A stretch of DNA of 64,000 nucleotides from Flavobacterium tistrianum (lineage in GTDB: Bacteria > Bacteroidota > Bacteroidia > Flavobacteriales > Flavobacteriaceae), in assembly GCF_003254545.1 (NCBI RefSeq), contig NZ_QJRH01000069.1, forward strand, positions 1-64,000, read 5' to 3'. Each line of letters starts with the position of its first letter. The first letter of the stretch is position 1. Positions 10,270 through 18,261 of this stretch are shown one piece after another. A program made the position numbers and the translations under genes. The notes below the pieces were generated by a model. That model worked only from the letters and a program-made list of their open reading frames with translations. It did no database searches and had not been told where the DNA came from.

Positions 10270-10566
10270 CTATTTTAATAAATCGGCCACGTATGGCATT
10301 AAAGCTAAGTGACGAGCTCTTTTCACAGCTACAGAAACTTTTCTTTGGTATTTTAATGAAGTTCCAGTTAAACGACGAGGAAGAATTTTTCCTTGCTCAT
10401 TAACGAATTTCAATAAGAAATCAGCATCTTTATAATCGATATATTTGATTCCTGATTTTTTGAAACGGCAATACTTTTTAGTTTTGTTAGTTTCAATGTT
10501 TAAAGGCGTTAAATATCTGATATCTCCGTCTTTTTTCCCTTTTGCAGATTGTTCGATTGTAGACAT
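10270..10566 (-). CDS. rpsR: 30S ribosomal protein S18
   Basis: A 98-residue small-subunit protein that pairs with S6 on the platform of the 30S subunit. The S18 core is visible: [26 protein letters not shown], then [21 protein letters not shown]. The basic N-terminal extension ([16 protein letters not shown]) is usual in Bacteroidetes. It starts 5 bp after the rpsF stop and is followed 65 bp later by rplI, so the three genes should form one transcript. Confidence 0.97.
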
Positions 10567-10571
10567 AATAA

Positions 10572-10913
10572 TTACGCTTTAGTAGATTTTAATTTTGCTC
10601 TTCTTCTCTCAGCCCATGAAATAGCATGTTTGTCTAAACTTACAGTTAAGAAACGCATAACTCTTTCATCACGTCTGAATTCAGTTTCAAAAGCTAAAAG
10701 AACTTCTCCAGCTACTTTGAATTCGAATAAGTGATAAAAACCACTTTTTTTGTTTTGGATTTCGTAAGCCATTTTTTTAAGACCCCAATCCTCTTTCGAT
10801 ACCATTTCAGCTCCTCTACTAGTAAGAAATTCTTCAAATTTCGTTACTGTTTCCTTCACCTGAACCTCAGATAAAACGGGATTTAAAATGAAAACAGTTT
10901 CATAATGATTCAT
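10572..10913 (-). CDS. rpsF: 30S ribosomal protein S6
   Basis: A 113-residue protein beginning [16 protein letters not shown], the standard S6 N-terminus, with the conserved [20 protein letters not shown] strand-helix region. It binds the 16S central domain together with S18. It is first in rpsF-rpsR-rplI; there is no ssb or priB between the genes as in Proteobacteria. A near-consensus Bacteroidetes promoter lies directly upstream at 10945-10974. Confidence 0.97.
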   Translation of the reverse strand: MNHYETVFILNPVLSEVQVKETVTKFEEFLTSRGAEMVSKEDWGLKKMAYEIQNKKSGFYHLFEFKVAGEVLLAFETEFRRDERVMRFLTVSLDKHAISWAERRRAKLKSTKA

Positions 10914-10944
10914 AAATAAAAATTTTATTTGTTAAAATTGGGTG

Positions 10945-10974
10945 CAAAAGTAAGCATTAAATTTATATATCCAA
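10945..10974 (-). promoter_or_regulatory. Promoter of rpsF operon
   Basis: On the minus strand TTG (10974-10972) is followed after 19 nt by TACTTTTG (10952-10945), a full match to the flavobacterial pattern TTG-N17-23-TAnnTTTG. It lies about 32 bp before the rpsF start. Confidence 0.8.
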
Positions 10975-11090
10975 CATTTTTTTTCTTTTATTCGTCATAA
11001 TGCAAAAAAGATGCCTCAACTTTAGTTTTTTTTACAAAAAAATAATACATTTACTACTGCTATCCTGAATTTATTCTAAATTTAAATGTT

Positions 11091-11789
11091 ATGAAACTAA
11101 ACTGTGTTGTTGTAGATGATAGTTCTATACAAAGGACAATTATTGCCAAATTGGTAAATAATCACCCAGGCTTGCATTTAATCGGGGATTTCTCTAATGC
11201 CATTGAAGCAAAAAGTTGTATCTCATTAAATAATATCGATTTAATATTTCTTGACATAGAAATGCCAGTTATTAACGGATTTGATTTCCTTGACGGATTA
11301 AAATCAAAACCGCAGATTATATTTATCACTTCTAAAGCCGAATATGCCCTAAAAGCTTTCGACTATGATGCTACCGACTATCTTCAAAAACCAATTGCAG
11401 TAGATCGCTTCAATGCCTCCGTAAAAAGGGCAATCGACATGCATTTGCTTAAAAAAGATATCAAAGAAGAAGAAGGAGAACATATATTCATCAAAAGTAA
11501 TCTAAAAAAACTTAAAATCTTCACTTCAAAAATAAAATGGATTGAAGCTTTTGGAGATTATGTAAGAGTAGTTACCGAAGACGACAGCAATCTTGTTCTT
11601 TCTACCATGAAATCTTTTGAAAATGATTTATCGAAAGATAAATTCATACGTGTTCACAAATCATATATTATTAATATAGATAAGGTTGAGCGCTTTAATA
11701 GCAAATTTGCCGAAATAGGAATTACCAAAATACCTTTAAGCCGAAACAAAAAAGAAGACCTTGTAAAAGCACTTTCAACTTCTTCTTAA
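11091..11789 (+). CDS. LytTR-family response regulator (orphan)
   Basis: A 232-residue cytoplasmic regulator. The receiver domain (about residues 1-120) has the acidic pair D9/D10, the phosphoacceptor D55 in LIFLDIEMP, T80 and K100 in DYLQKPI, so phosphorylation looks intact. The C-terminal half is a LytTR DNA-binding domain (KIKWIEAFGDYVRV, then FIRVHKSYIIN). LytTR regulators usually work with a sensor kinase of the 7TM/5TM-LytS or His_kinase type, but no kinase gene is adjacent: upstream is the divergent rpsF operon and downstream, 10 bp away and convergent, is priA. Partner and targets are unknown. Confidence 0.93.
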   Translation: MKLNCVVVDDSSIQRTIIAKLVNNHPGLHLIGDFSNAIEAKSCISLNNIDLIFLDIEMPVINGFDFLDGLKSKPQIIFITSKAEYALKAFDYDATDYLQKPIAVDRFNASVKRAIDMHLLKKDIKEEEGEHIFIKSNLKKLKIFTSKIKWIEAFGDYVRVVTEDDSNLVLSTMKSFENDLSKDKFIRVHKSYIINIDKVERFNSKFAEIGITKIPLSRNKKEDLVKALSTSS

Positions 11790-11799
11790 TTGTGCTGTC

Positions 11800-14250
11800 T
11801 TAGTAGAAATCTACATTAATCACAACTTTTATAGCTCTATATTGAGCCACAGTCTCAAAACTATTCAGCATTTTCTGAATAGTTTTTTTTGTGTTTCCTA
11901 AATGAAGATTTTGCGGAATTTTAATTAATATAGTTCTGATATACTCGTTTCGTATTCTGCTTATTGCAGGTTCTTCTGGGCCCAAAACTGGCATTCCCAA
12001 ATTTTGACTCAAAACCCGATATAGCCACATCGATCCTTCTTTCAGCTTATCAAAATCTTTGTGCTTTAGCGTAAGCCTTATAATTCTGAAATAAGGTGGA
12101 TATTTATAGATTTGCCTGTCATACAACTGCTCTTTATACATACCTATATAATTATGGTTTGTAACTTGCTGAATTGTATTATGATTCGGATTGTAAGTCT
12201 GAATAACCACTTTCCCTTGTTTTTCTGATCTTCCAGCTCTTCCCGCAACTTGCGTCATCATCTGAAAACTACGTTCAAAAGCCCTAAAATCGGGATGATG
12301 CAGCATATTATCGGCATTCATAATTCCGACTAGACCTACATTGTCAAAATCAAGTCCTTTGGCCAACATTTGAGTGCCGACCAAAATGTCAATCTCACGA
12401 TTTTTAAATGTATCTATTATTTTTTCAAAACCAAATTTACCTCGAGTGGTGTCTTGATCCATTCTGGCTGTTTTTGCTTTAGGAAAAAGTGAAGATAACT
12501 CTTGCTCTATTTGTTCTGTTCCGAATCCTTTTGTCGTCAAATCGATGCTAGAACAACTATGGCAATTAGTCGGTTTTGCAATTGAATAACCGCAGTAGTG
12601 GCAACGAAGCTGGTTTTTGTGTTTATGATACGTCAAACTCACATCACACTGCTGACAATGCGGAACGTGACCGCAAGTCATACATTCAATTATAGGCGAA
12701 TATCCTCTTCTATTTTGAAACAAAATAACTTGTTCGCCTACCGACAATGATTCAGCAATTTCTTCAATCAAAAGATCGCTAAAATGCCCTGTCATTCTTT
12801 TTCTGAAATGCTTGTCTTTTATGTCAACTAAAACCACTTCAGGCAAACGTACATTTTTATAACGTTCAGAAAGCGTTACCAATCCGTATTTATCATTTTG
12901 TGTATTAAAATAGGTTTCAATACTAGGAGTTGCTGAACCAAGCAAAACTTTGGCTTTATGAAAATTAGCCAAAACAATTGCAGCATCTCTAGCGTGGTAT
13001 CTTGGCGCAGGATCTGTCTGTTTAAAAGTCTGTTCATGCTCTTCATCAACAATAAGCAATCCTAGATCATTAAAAGGTAAAAACAAAGCCGATCTCGCTC
13101 CAATTACAATTTGAGCTTTTGTAGAATTTTCTAGCGTTTGTCTCCAAACCTCAACCCTTTCATTATTACTATATTTCGAATGAAAAACAGCTACTTTATC
13201 CCCAAAATGAAGACGCAGTCTCGAAACAAGTTGCGTCGTAAGCGCTATTTCTGGAAGCAAATACAAAACCTGTTTTTCAGTCTGTAAATATTCCTCAATT
13301 AATTTAATATAAATTTCGGTCTTTCCGCTCGAAGTAACTCCATGAAGCAAGCATACTTCTTTTTCCAAAAAGCTGTTTTTTATTCCAGAAAAAGCCTTTT
13401 CCTGAGCTACACTTAGCTTTAACTCTTTTTCAGATTTTTCTCCATCAAACGTAACACGGTCATGCTGCAAATAATACTCTTCAAATATTTCCTTTTCAAT
13501 TAAAGATTTGACAGCTGCCGATCCTGCATTTGAAACCTCTGTAAGCTTTTTTACTGTAATTGGCTTTTTTTCGGAAGCACTAATTTGAAAATATGCCAAA
13601 ACAATTTCCCTTTGTTTATTGGCATTTTTCAGCACCGTTAACAGTTCTTCCAAACCACTATCCGATTCGTATTTTGAATGCAGTTTTACATATCGAACCA
13701 ACTTTGGCTTGTATGTTTCTTTTATTTCTTCATCTAAAAAAATGATATCCTTCGCAATCAGTTTTTGCAAAATCGGAAGTATATTTTTTTTATTTAAAAT
13801 AGAAACAATCTCGTGAACCTTTAACGAACTCTGGTGATGCAAAGCTTCGTAAATTAGAAACTCATCATCAGAAAGTTCGCTGTCGTTTACCACAACATCT
13901 GGTTTATGCGAAATAATGGTTTCGCTTTCCAGCAATAATCCGCTTGGAAACGCTCCACGATACACATCACCAATTCCGCACATATAATAATCCGCAATCC
14001 AAAGCCAGTGTTTAATCTGAATTTCGGTCGCAATTGGTTTTTCATCTAAAATCTGATGAATTTCTTTGGCTTCATACAATGTGGGTGCATTTTCATGAAC
14101 ATCCAAAACGAGCGCCGTATATATTTTACTTTTACCAAAAGGTACCGCAACCCGCATTCCTTTTTTAATGAAATGAAATTCAGCTTCAGAAACTCTATAG
14201 GTAAATGTCTTAGCTAAAGAAAGCGGTAAAATGACTTCGATGAAATGCAT
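11800..14250 (-). CDS. priA: Primosomal protein N' / replication restart helicase PriA
   Basis: ATP-dependent 3'-5' helicase that reloads the replisome at stalled forks. At 816 residues it has the full architecture: an N-terminal DNA-binding domain, Walker A GVTSSGKTE (304-312), DEEH box (402-405), a zinc-binding insert with eight cysteines between about C523 and C566, and helicase motifs through QMMTQVAGRAGR. No key residue appears to be missing. The stop lies 10 bp from the convergent LytTR gene with no obvious terminator between. The VapBC-like pair lies upstream on the same strand. Confidence 0.97.
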   Translation of the reverse strand: MHFIEVILPLSLAKTFTYRVSEAEFHFIKKGMRVAVPFGKSKIYTALVLDVHENAPTLYEAKEIHQILDEKPIATEIQIKHWLWIADYYMCGIGDVYRGAFPSGLLLESETIISHKPDVVVNDSELSDDEFLIYEALHHQSSLKVHEIVSILNKKNILPILQKLIAKDIIFLDEEIKETYKPKLVRYVKLHSKYESDSGLEELLTVLKNANKQREIVLAYFQISASEKKPITVKKLTEVSNAGSAAVKSLIEKEIFEEYYLQHDRVTFDGEKSEKELKLSVAQEKAFSGIKNSFLEKEVCLLHGVTSSGKTEIYIKLIEEYLQTEKQVLYLLPEIALTTQLVSRLRLHFGDKVAVFHSKYSNNERVEVWRQTLENSTKAQIVIGARSALFLPFNDLGLLIVDEEHEQTFKQTDPAPRYHARDAAIVLANFHKAKVLLGSATPSIETYFNTQNDKYGLVTLSERYKNVRLPEVVLVDIKDKHFRKRMTGHFSDLLIEEIAESLSVGEQVILFQNRRGYSPIIECMTCGHVPHCQQCDVSLTYHKHKNQLRCHYCGYSIAKPTNCHSCSSIDLTTKGFGTEQIEQELSSLFPKAKTARMDQDTTRGKFGFEKIIDTFKNREIDILVGTQMLAKGLDFDNVGLVGIMNADNMLHHPDFRAFERSFQMMTQVAGRAGRSEKQGKVVIQTYNPNHNTIQQVTNHNYIGMYKEQLYDRQIYKYPPYFRIIRLTLKHKDFDKLKEGSMWLYRVLSQNLGMPVLGPEEPAISRIRNEYIRTILIKIPQNLHLGNTKKTIQKMLNSFETVAQYRAIKVVINVDFY

Positions 14251-14296
14251 TCAGATATTTTATAAGATTGGGAAATGAATTTAAATGAAATTAGAA

Positions 14297-14701
14297 TTAG
14301 TTTCTTTCAAACCAATTCTCCATTTTAATCCCATCTAAAAGCTTAAAGTCATTTGTATTATCTGTAACCAAAGTCAATTGATTCTCAACTGCAGTAACCC
14401 CAATTAAAAGATCAAATTCATCATTAATAGGTTTTCCAATTCTCCTAAGCCTCACTTTCTCAACAGCATACCTTTTAATAGAACCAAAAATTGGAAGTAT
14501 TGTTAACCCTTTCAAAAAAACATCTACAGCTTTATTAGATTTTATAGGATTATCACTATTTTCAGCACCAAACCGAAGTTCCGCAACCGTTATTTCAGAG
14601 ATATAACAATTCTCTAGACCAACTTCTCTAACAATTTTATCAAGATTAAGCTTTCCTCTCAAAAAGAAAACACAAATACTTGTATCTAATAAATATCCCA
14701 T
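14297..14701 (-). CDS. VapC-like PIN-domain toxin (putative RNase)
   Basis: A 134-residue PIN-domain protein starting MGYLLDTSICVFFLRGK, the typical VapC N-terminus. The acidic metal-binding residues are at D6, E41 (TVAEL), D97 (NDEFDLLIG) and D114 (VTDN), so the nuclease site looks complete. VapC toxins cleave tRNA or rRNA when freed from their antitoxin; the target here cannot be read from sequence. Its ATG overlaps the stop of the upstream antitoxin gene by one base (TAATG), indicating translational coupling. The pair sits between priA and the carbapenemase operon. Confidence 0.9.
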   Translation of the reverse strand: MGYLLDTSICVFFLRGKLNLDKIVREVGLENCYISEITVAELRFGAENSDNPIKSNKAVDVFLKGLTILPIFGSIKRYAVEKVRLRRIGKPINDEFDLLIGVTAVENQLTLVTDNTNDFKLLDGIKMENWFERN

Positions 14702-14937
14702 TAAAACTTAATTTCTTTATCTTTAAAGTTCCTGTTCGATTTTATTTCAGAAATAATTTCTTCCGCAGATTTTTCAGATGCAAAAGCCCCAAAAGATTTA
14801 TAAAAATTATTTTCTTTTGATTTATTGCTTTTTATAGATTTTGTCAGTCTTTCTATGAGTTCGATTTTATTAGAAAAACTAAGTCCTTCAAATAAGTTTG
14901 AATAAGCTTCAAGTATATTTTTATCCGTAACAGTCAT
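14701..14937 (-). CDS. Antitoxin partner of VapC-like toxin
   Basis: A 78-residue hydrophilic protein immediately upstream of and overlapping the PIN-domain toxin gene. It begins with a helix-rich segment (ILEAYSNLFEGLSFSNKIELIERL), continues with a lysine-rich linker, and ends with SAEEIISEIKSNRNF, a toxin-wrapping tail pattern seen in short antitoxins paired with PIN toxins in Bacteroidetes. No ribbon-helix-helix or AbrB motif is obvious, so the family name is left open. It should neutralise the toxin and probably represses its own promoter. A -7 element (TAATTTTG, 14970-14963) lies just upstream. Confidence 0.82.
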   Translation of the reverse strand: MTVTDKNILEAYSNLFEGLSFSNKIELIERLTKSIKSNKSKENNFYKSFGAFASEKSAEEIISEIKSNRNFKDKEIKF

Positions 14938-14962
14938 TCTATTTTTCTTATTGATTTAAACA

Positions 14963-14970
14963 CAAAATTA
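14963..14970 (-). promoter_or_regulatory. -7 promoter element of the VapBC-like pair
   Basis: TAATTTTG on the minus strand matches TAnnTTTG and lies 26 bp before the antitoxin start. No good TTG is found 17-23 nt upstream, so the -33 half is weak. Confidence 0.45.
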
Positions 14971-15023
14971 AGCTATTTTTAAACTCTAAACACAGATTAC
15001 TAGTTTTAAAAATTCTGTTTGCT

Positions 15024-15758
15024 CTAAGACTTTGCCGACAAATACTCCTTAATCAATTTCAAAGTATGATCTATTGATTTATTGGTTGTTCCGCCATCAT
15101 GTCCCGGAATAACATACTTTGGATTTTTAAACTTTAATTGAACTTTCTTGATTGATTTCTCCCATTCTTTGACATCAGCATCTCCTAAATATCCTAAATC
15201 TTTCGCTTCTTCACTTTTTATAAAACATCCGCCATAAAGAATTTTATCTTTCTCGAACCACGCTACGATATTATCTGGCGCATGTCCTTTGCCTGGATAA
15301 TACACTTCAAACTTATATTGCCCAACAGTAAAAGTAGTATCATTTGGAATTATAAATTCAGCTCTTGGTTCATTTTTACTTTTTAAAATATCATCTGTCA
15401 GTTTAATTGAGTACGTTTTGATTCCTTTTTTTCTATAAAAATCAAATCCGCCTGCACGATCTTCATGAGAATGCGTGCCAAAAAGCATCACAACCGCTTT
15501 ATTGTGTTTTGCTTTTATGCTGTCCAGCAAAGGCTGAAACTGATTTTTATCCCAAGGCGCATCAAAAAGCACAACACCTTTATCTGTAACTAGATACATG
15601 GCATTAGCAGAAATCAACGTTCCATCGTAATCATGAAACGTTTTATAAACATAAAAGTCACCTGTTAGATGACTTATTGGTAATGGCGAATTCTTAGATT
15701 GTCCAAAGCTGTTTGAAACTACTGCTAAGAATAAAATTATCGAAGCTAATTTTCGCAT
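15024..15758 (-). CDS. bla: Subclass B1 metallo-beta-lactamase (JOHN/IND-like carbapenemase)
   Basis: Exported zinc hydrolase that opens the beta-lactam ring of penicillins, cephalosporins and probably carbapenems. It has 244 residues and a signal peptide ending near SFGQ (20). All six B1 zinc ligands are present: H96, H98, D100 (HSHED), H159 (GKGHAPDNIV), C178 (GGCFIKS) and H220 (IPGHD). The C178 ligand separates B1 from B2 and B3. Its nearest relatives from memory are the chromosomal enzymes of Flavobacterium and Chryseobacterium (JOHN-1, IND, BlaB). It follows the DUF2147 gene by 11 bp and the BrkB gene before that, so expression is probably as a three-gene operon. Substrate range is not provable from sequence. 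Confidence 0.95.
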   Translation of the reverse strand: MRKLASIILFLAVVSNSFGQSKNSPLPISHLTGDFYVYKTFHDYDGTLISANAMYLVTDKGVVLFDAPWDKNQFQPLLDSIKAKHNKAVVMLFGTHSHEDRAGGFDFYRKKGIKTYSIKLTDDILKSKNEPRAEFIIPNDTTFTVGQYKFEVYYPGKGHAPDNIVAWFEKDKILYGGCFIKSEEAKDLGYLGDADVKEWEKSIKKVQLKFKNPKYVIPGHDGGTTNKSIDHTLKLIKEYLSAKS

Positions 15759-15769
15759 TTAGATATTAA

Positions 15770-16198
15770 TTAATTTTTTACTCTCGTCCAATATTGTGTT
15801 CTTCCCATAAGAGAAATTCCAACATAACCGCGAAGTTTCAATTTATCGGCAGATTCTAGAGTAACATAACATTTGTATTTTTTACCGCTTGTGGGATCCA
15901 AGATTGTTCCTCCATTATATTCAGAACCATCTTTTTTAAGTCCGTTTATGATAACCATTCCTAAAATTGGTTTGTTCTTTTCAGGACCATCGCATTTTAC
16001 ACATACATCTTTTTTGTGGCTCTCGCGAAGTATGTCTACGATTTTGCCATATATTTTTCCAGATTTCTCATAAATCTCTACAATCGATTTTGCTTCGCCA
16101 GTTTCATCGTCAATTGTCTTCCATTTTCCAATTACACTTTGACTTTGCATGGTTAGGGCAAAGAAGAACACTCCGATAGTTAGAATCAAATTTTTCAT
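15770..16198 (-). CDS. Secreted DUF2147 domain protein
   Basis: A 142-residue exported protein with a signal peptide ending around MQSQS (21). The DUF2147 pattern is clear: VIGKWKTIDDETGEAKSIVEIYEKSGKIYGKI, two cysteines in KDVCVKCDGPEK, then a beta-rich C-terminus with GRTQYWTRV. DUF2147 proteins are small lipocalin-like beta-barrel proteins of unknown role. It starts 1 bp after the BrkB stop and ends 11 bp before the carbapenemase start, so the three envelope-related products are probably made together. Confidence 0.9.
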   Translation of the reverse strand: MKNLILTIGVFFFALTMQSQSVIGKWKTIDDETGEAKSIVEIYEKSGKIYGKIVDILRESHKKDVCVKCDGPEKNKPILGMVIINGLKKDGSEYNGGTILDPTSGKKYKCYVTLESADKLKLRGYVGISLMGRTQYWTRVKN

Positions 16199-16199
16199 A

Positions 16200-17123
16200 T
16201 TATTTTTCTTTTTTTTGTTTTAATTTTCTGATAGAAGCATTCAATTCGAACCCTAAAAGCAGAATCATACAGTTTATCCAAATATAAAACATTAGAATTA
16301 ATAATGTCCCAATTGAACCATAAAGTTCGTTGTATTTTGAAAATTTTATAACCCAAATCCCAAAAAAGAACGAAGATATAACAATTAAGACCGTTGTAAA
16401 AACAGAACCAATGCTAATAAAAGGCACTTTATTATACTGTTTTGTACCATAACGCAATAATATTGAAGATGTTATCAAAATCATTAAGATCACGAATAAA
16501 TATCTCCCTAAAATAATAAGCGGGATTCGGTCGCTCAGCACATCTTGAATGATGGTTTTCTGAATAAAAACCTCAAAAACTACGATAGTAGCCACTGTAA
16601 CAAATAAAATTATTGTCATAATGAGTGAAATGGCTAGAGCTACTAGATATTGATGCAGAAAACCTCGTTTATCAAAAACGTGTTTTGAGGATTCAAAACC
16701 GCTTAAAATTCCGTTAATTCCGTTTGCCATTAAAAATATCGAAAGCAAAAATCCAGACGATAATAATCCGGAGTGACTATTATTTAAGATATCGCTGATA
16801 ATTTTACTAATCGCATCGAAAGTATTTGGAGGAACGCTTTGCTGCACAAACTGCAGGAAATCCTCCTGAAAATTCTCTATGGGAATAAACGGAATTAAGT
16901 TTAAAATAAATAAAGCAAATGGAAATAAAGCCATGAAAAAGCTAAAAGAAACTGCGCTTGCATGATATGAAAATGCACCATCAATAATTCCGATGGTGTA
17001 CATTTCGAGCAAATCATACAAAGAAAATCCCTCTAACCAAGGGAATTTTATTCTTTTAAAAAGTCGGGCCAGATTGCGTATTACAGGCAGCTTCTCAATC
17101 CGATCTTCTATCTCTTTCGACAT
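16200..17123 (-). CDS. YihY/BrkB-family inner membrane protein
   Basis: A 307-residue protein of the YihY/virulence factor BrkB family (once misnamed RNase BN). About six membrane segments are visible, including FSFFMALFPFALFILNLIPF, the LVALAISLIMTIILFVTVATIVV region and a C-terminal LLILMFYIWINCMILLLGFEL. Polar family residues such as YHASAVSFSF near the first helix are kept. The biochemical role is unsettled. It is first in the tight operon BrkB - DUF2147 - metallo-beta-lactamase and starts 76 bp after the nadC stop; the gap is filled with short repeated words (taactcataactc). Confidence 0.92.
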   Translation of the reverse strand: MSKEIEDRIEKLPVIRNLARLFKRIKFPWLEGFSLYDLLEMYTIGIIDGAFSYHASAVSFSFFMALFPFALFILNLIPFIPIENFQEDFLQFVQQSVPPNTFDAISKIISDILNNSHSGLLSSGFLLSIFLMANGINGILSGFESSKHVFDKRGFLHQYLVALAISLIMTIILFVTVATIVVFEVFIQKTIIQDVLSDRIPLIILGRYLFVILMILITSSILLRYGTKQYNKVPFISIGSVFTTVLIVISSFFFGIWVIKFSKYNELYGSIGTLLILMFYIWINCMILLLGFELNASIRKLKQKKEK

Positions 17124-17199
17124 ATTTTTTGATTTTAGATTTTAGATTGTAAAAATCAACTTATAACTTATAACTCATAACTCAAAATTCATAACTCCA

Positions 17200-18057
17200 T
17201 TAAAAAGCTTTCAAGCTCAAATCCATATTGTAAACAGAATGCGTTAACGCGCCAGATGAAATATAATTTACGCCACACAAAGCATATTCGCGAACTGTTT
17301 TTTCACTGATATTTCCAGAAGATTCCGTCTGACATTTTGAACCAATTAAAGCAACTGCCGTTTTTGTATCTTCATAATTAAAGTTATCTATCAGGATTCT
17401 GTGAACTCCATCGCTCAATAAAATTTCTCTGATTTCATCCAAATCACGAGCTTCAACAATAATTTTCAAGTCAAGATTATTCTCTTTCAAATATTCTTTT
17501 GTTTTTGCAATAGCGCGCGTAATTCCGCCAGCAAAATCAATATGATTGTCTTTCAGCATAATCATATCGTACAAAGCATAACGATGATTTTCGCCTCCGC
17601 CAATTTTTACAGCCCATTTTTCAGCCACTCTAAAATTTGGAGTTGTTTTGCGCGTATCCAAAATCTTTGCGTTTGTTCCTTCCAAAAGCCCCATTAAATG
17701 GCTGGTTTTTGTAGCAATCGCCGACATTCTCTGCATGGTATTCAAAACTACTCTTTCGGCTTTTAGAATAGATTGCGAACTTCCAGAAACTTCAAAAACA
17801 ACTTCGCCATATTCTACACGCGTACCGTCTTCGATAAAAGTTTTTACTTTTAGTTTCGGATCTACATGTTCAAATATCATTTTGGCAAGTTCAACTCCGG
17901 CAATGATTCCTTGATCTTTTACCAATAGTTTTGCCTGACCATGAGCAGTATCTGGAATACACGCCAGCGAACTGTAATCACCTGGTCCCACATCTTCTCT
18001 AATGGCATTACTGATTAAAAGTTGTAATTCTGCTTGAAATTGAGCTTCGCTTATCAT
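17200..18057 (-). CDS. nadC: Carboxylating nicotinate-nucleotide diphosphorylase
   Basis: Converts quinolinate and PRPP to nicotinate mononucleotide, CO2 and pyrophosphate in de novo NAD synthesis. It is 285 residues, the normal length. Signatures include REDVGPGDYSSLA, the active-site stretch LDTRKTTPNFRVAEKWAVKIGGGENHR with its phosphate-binding Lys and Arg residues, and MLKDNHI. No nadA or nadB lies nearby. It is divergent from the AlkC-like gene across a 204-bp gap and could extend transcription into the BrkB operon. Confidence 0.97.
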   Translation of the reverse strand: MISEAQFQAELQLLISNAIREDVGPGDYSSLACIPDTAHGQAKLLVKDQGIIAGVELAKMIFEHVDPKLKVKTFIEDGTRVEYGEVVFEVSGSSQSILKAERVVLNTMQRMSAIATKTSHLMGLLEGTNAKILDTRKTTPNFRVAEKWAVKIGGGENHRYALYDMIMLKDNHIDFAGGITRAIAKTKEYLKENNLDLKIIVEARDLDEIREILLSDGVHRILIDNFNYEDTKTAVALIGSKCQTESSGNISEKTVREYALCGVNYISSGALTHSVYNMDLSLKAF

Positions 18058-18233
18058 TTTTCTGTTTTTAATAATAATGCTAAATTAGAACTTATTTTAT
18101 GGATTTGAAAATTCCTCTAACATGAAAAGTTATACAAAACATTAAATATCTCTTTTTTAACCATTAAGATATTCATAAAAATAAAGTTATAATTCTTAAC
18201 AACACTTAATCTCTTAATAAGCTTTCAATTAAA

Positions 18234-18241
18234 TATCTTTG
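18234..18241 (+). promoter_or_regulatory. -7 element before the AlkC-like gene
   Basis: TATCTTTG matches TAnnTTTG and ends 20 bp before the ATG at 18262. A clear TTG at the right distance is lacking. Confidence 0.45.
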
Positions 18242-18261
18242 AGGTTCAATCAAGCAAAATT

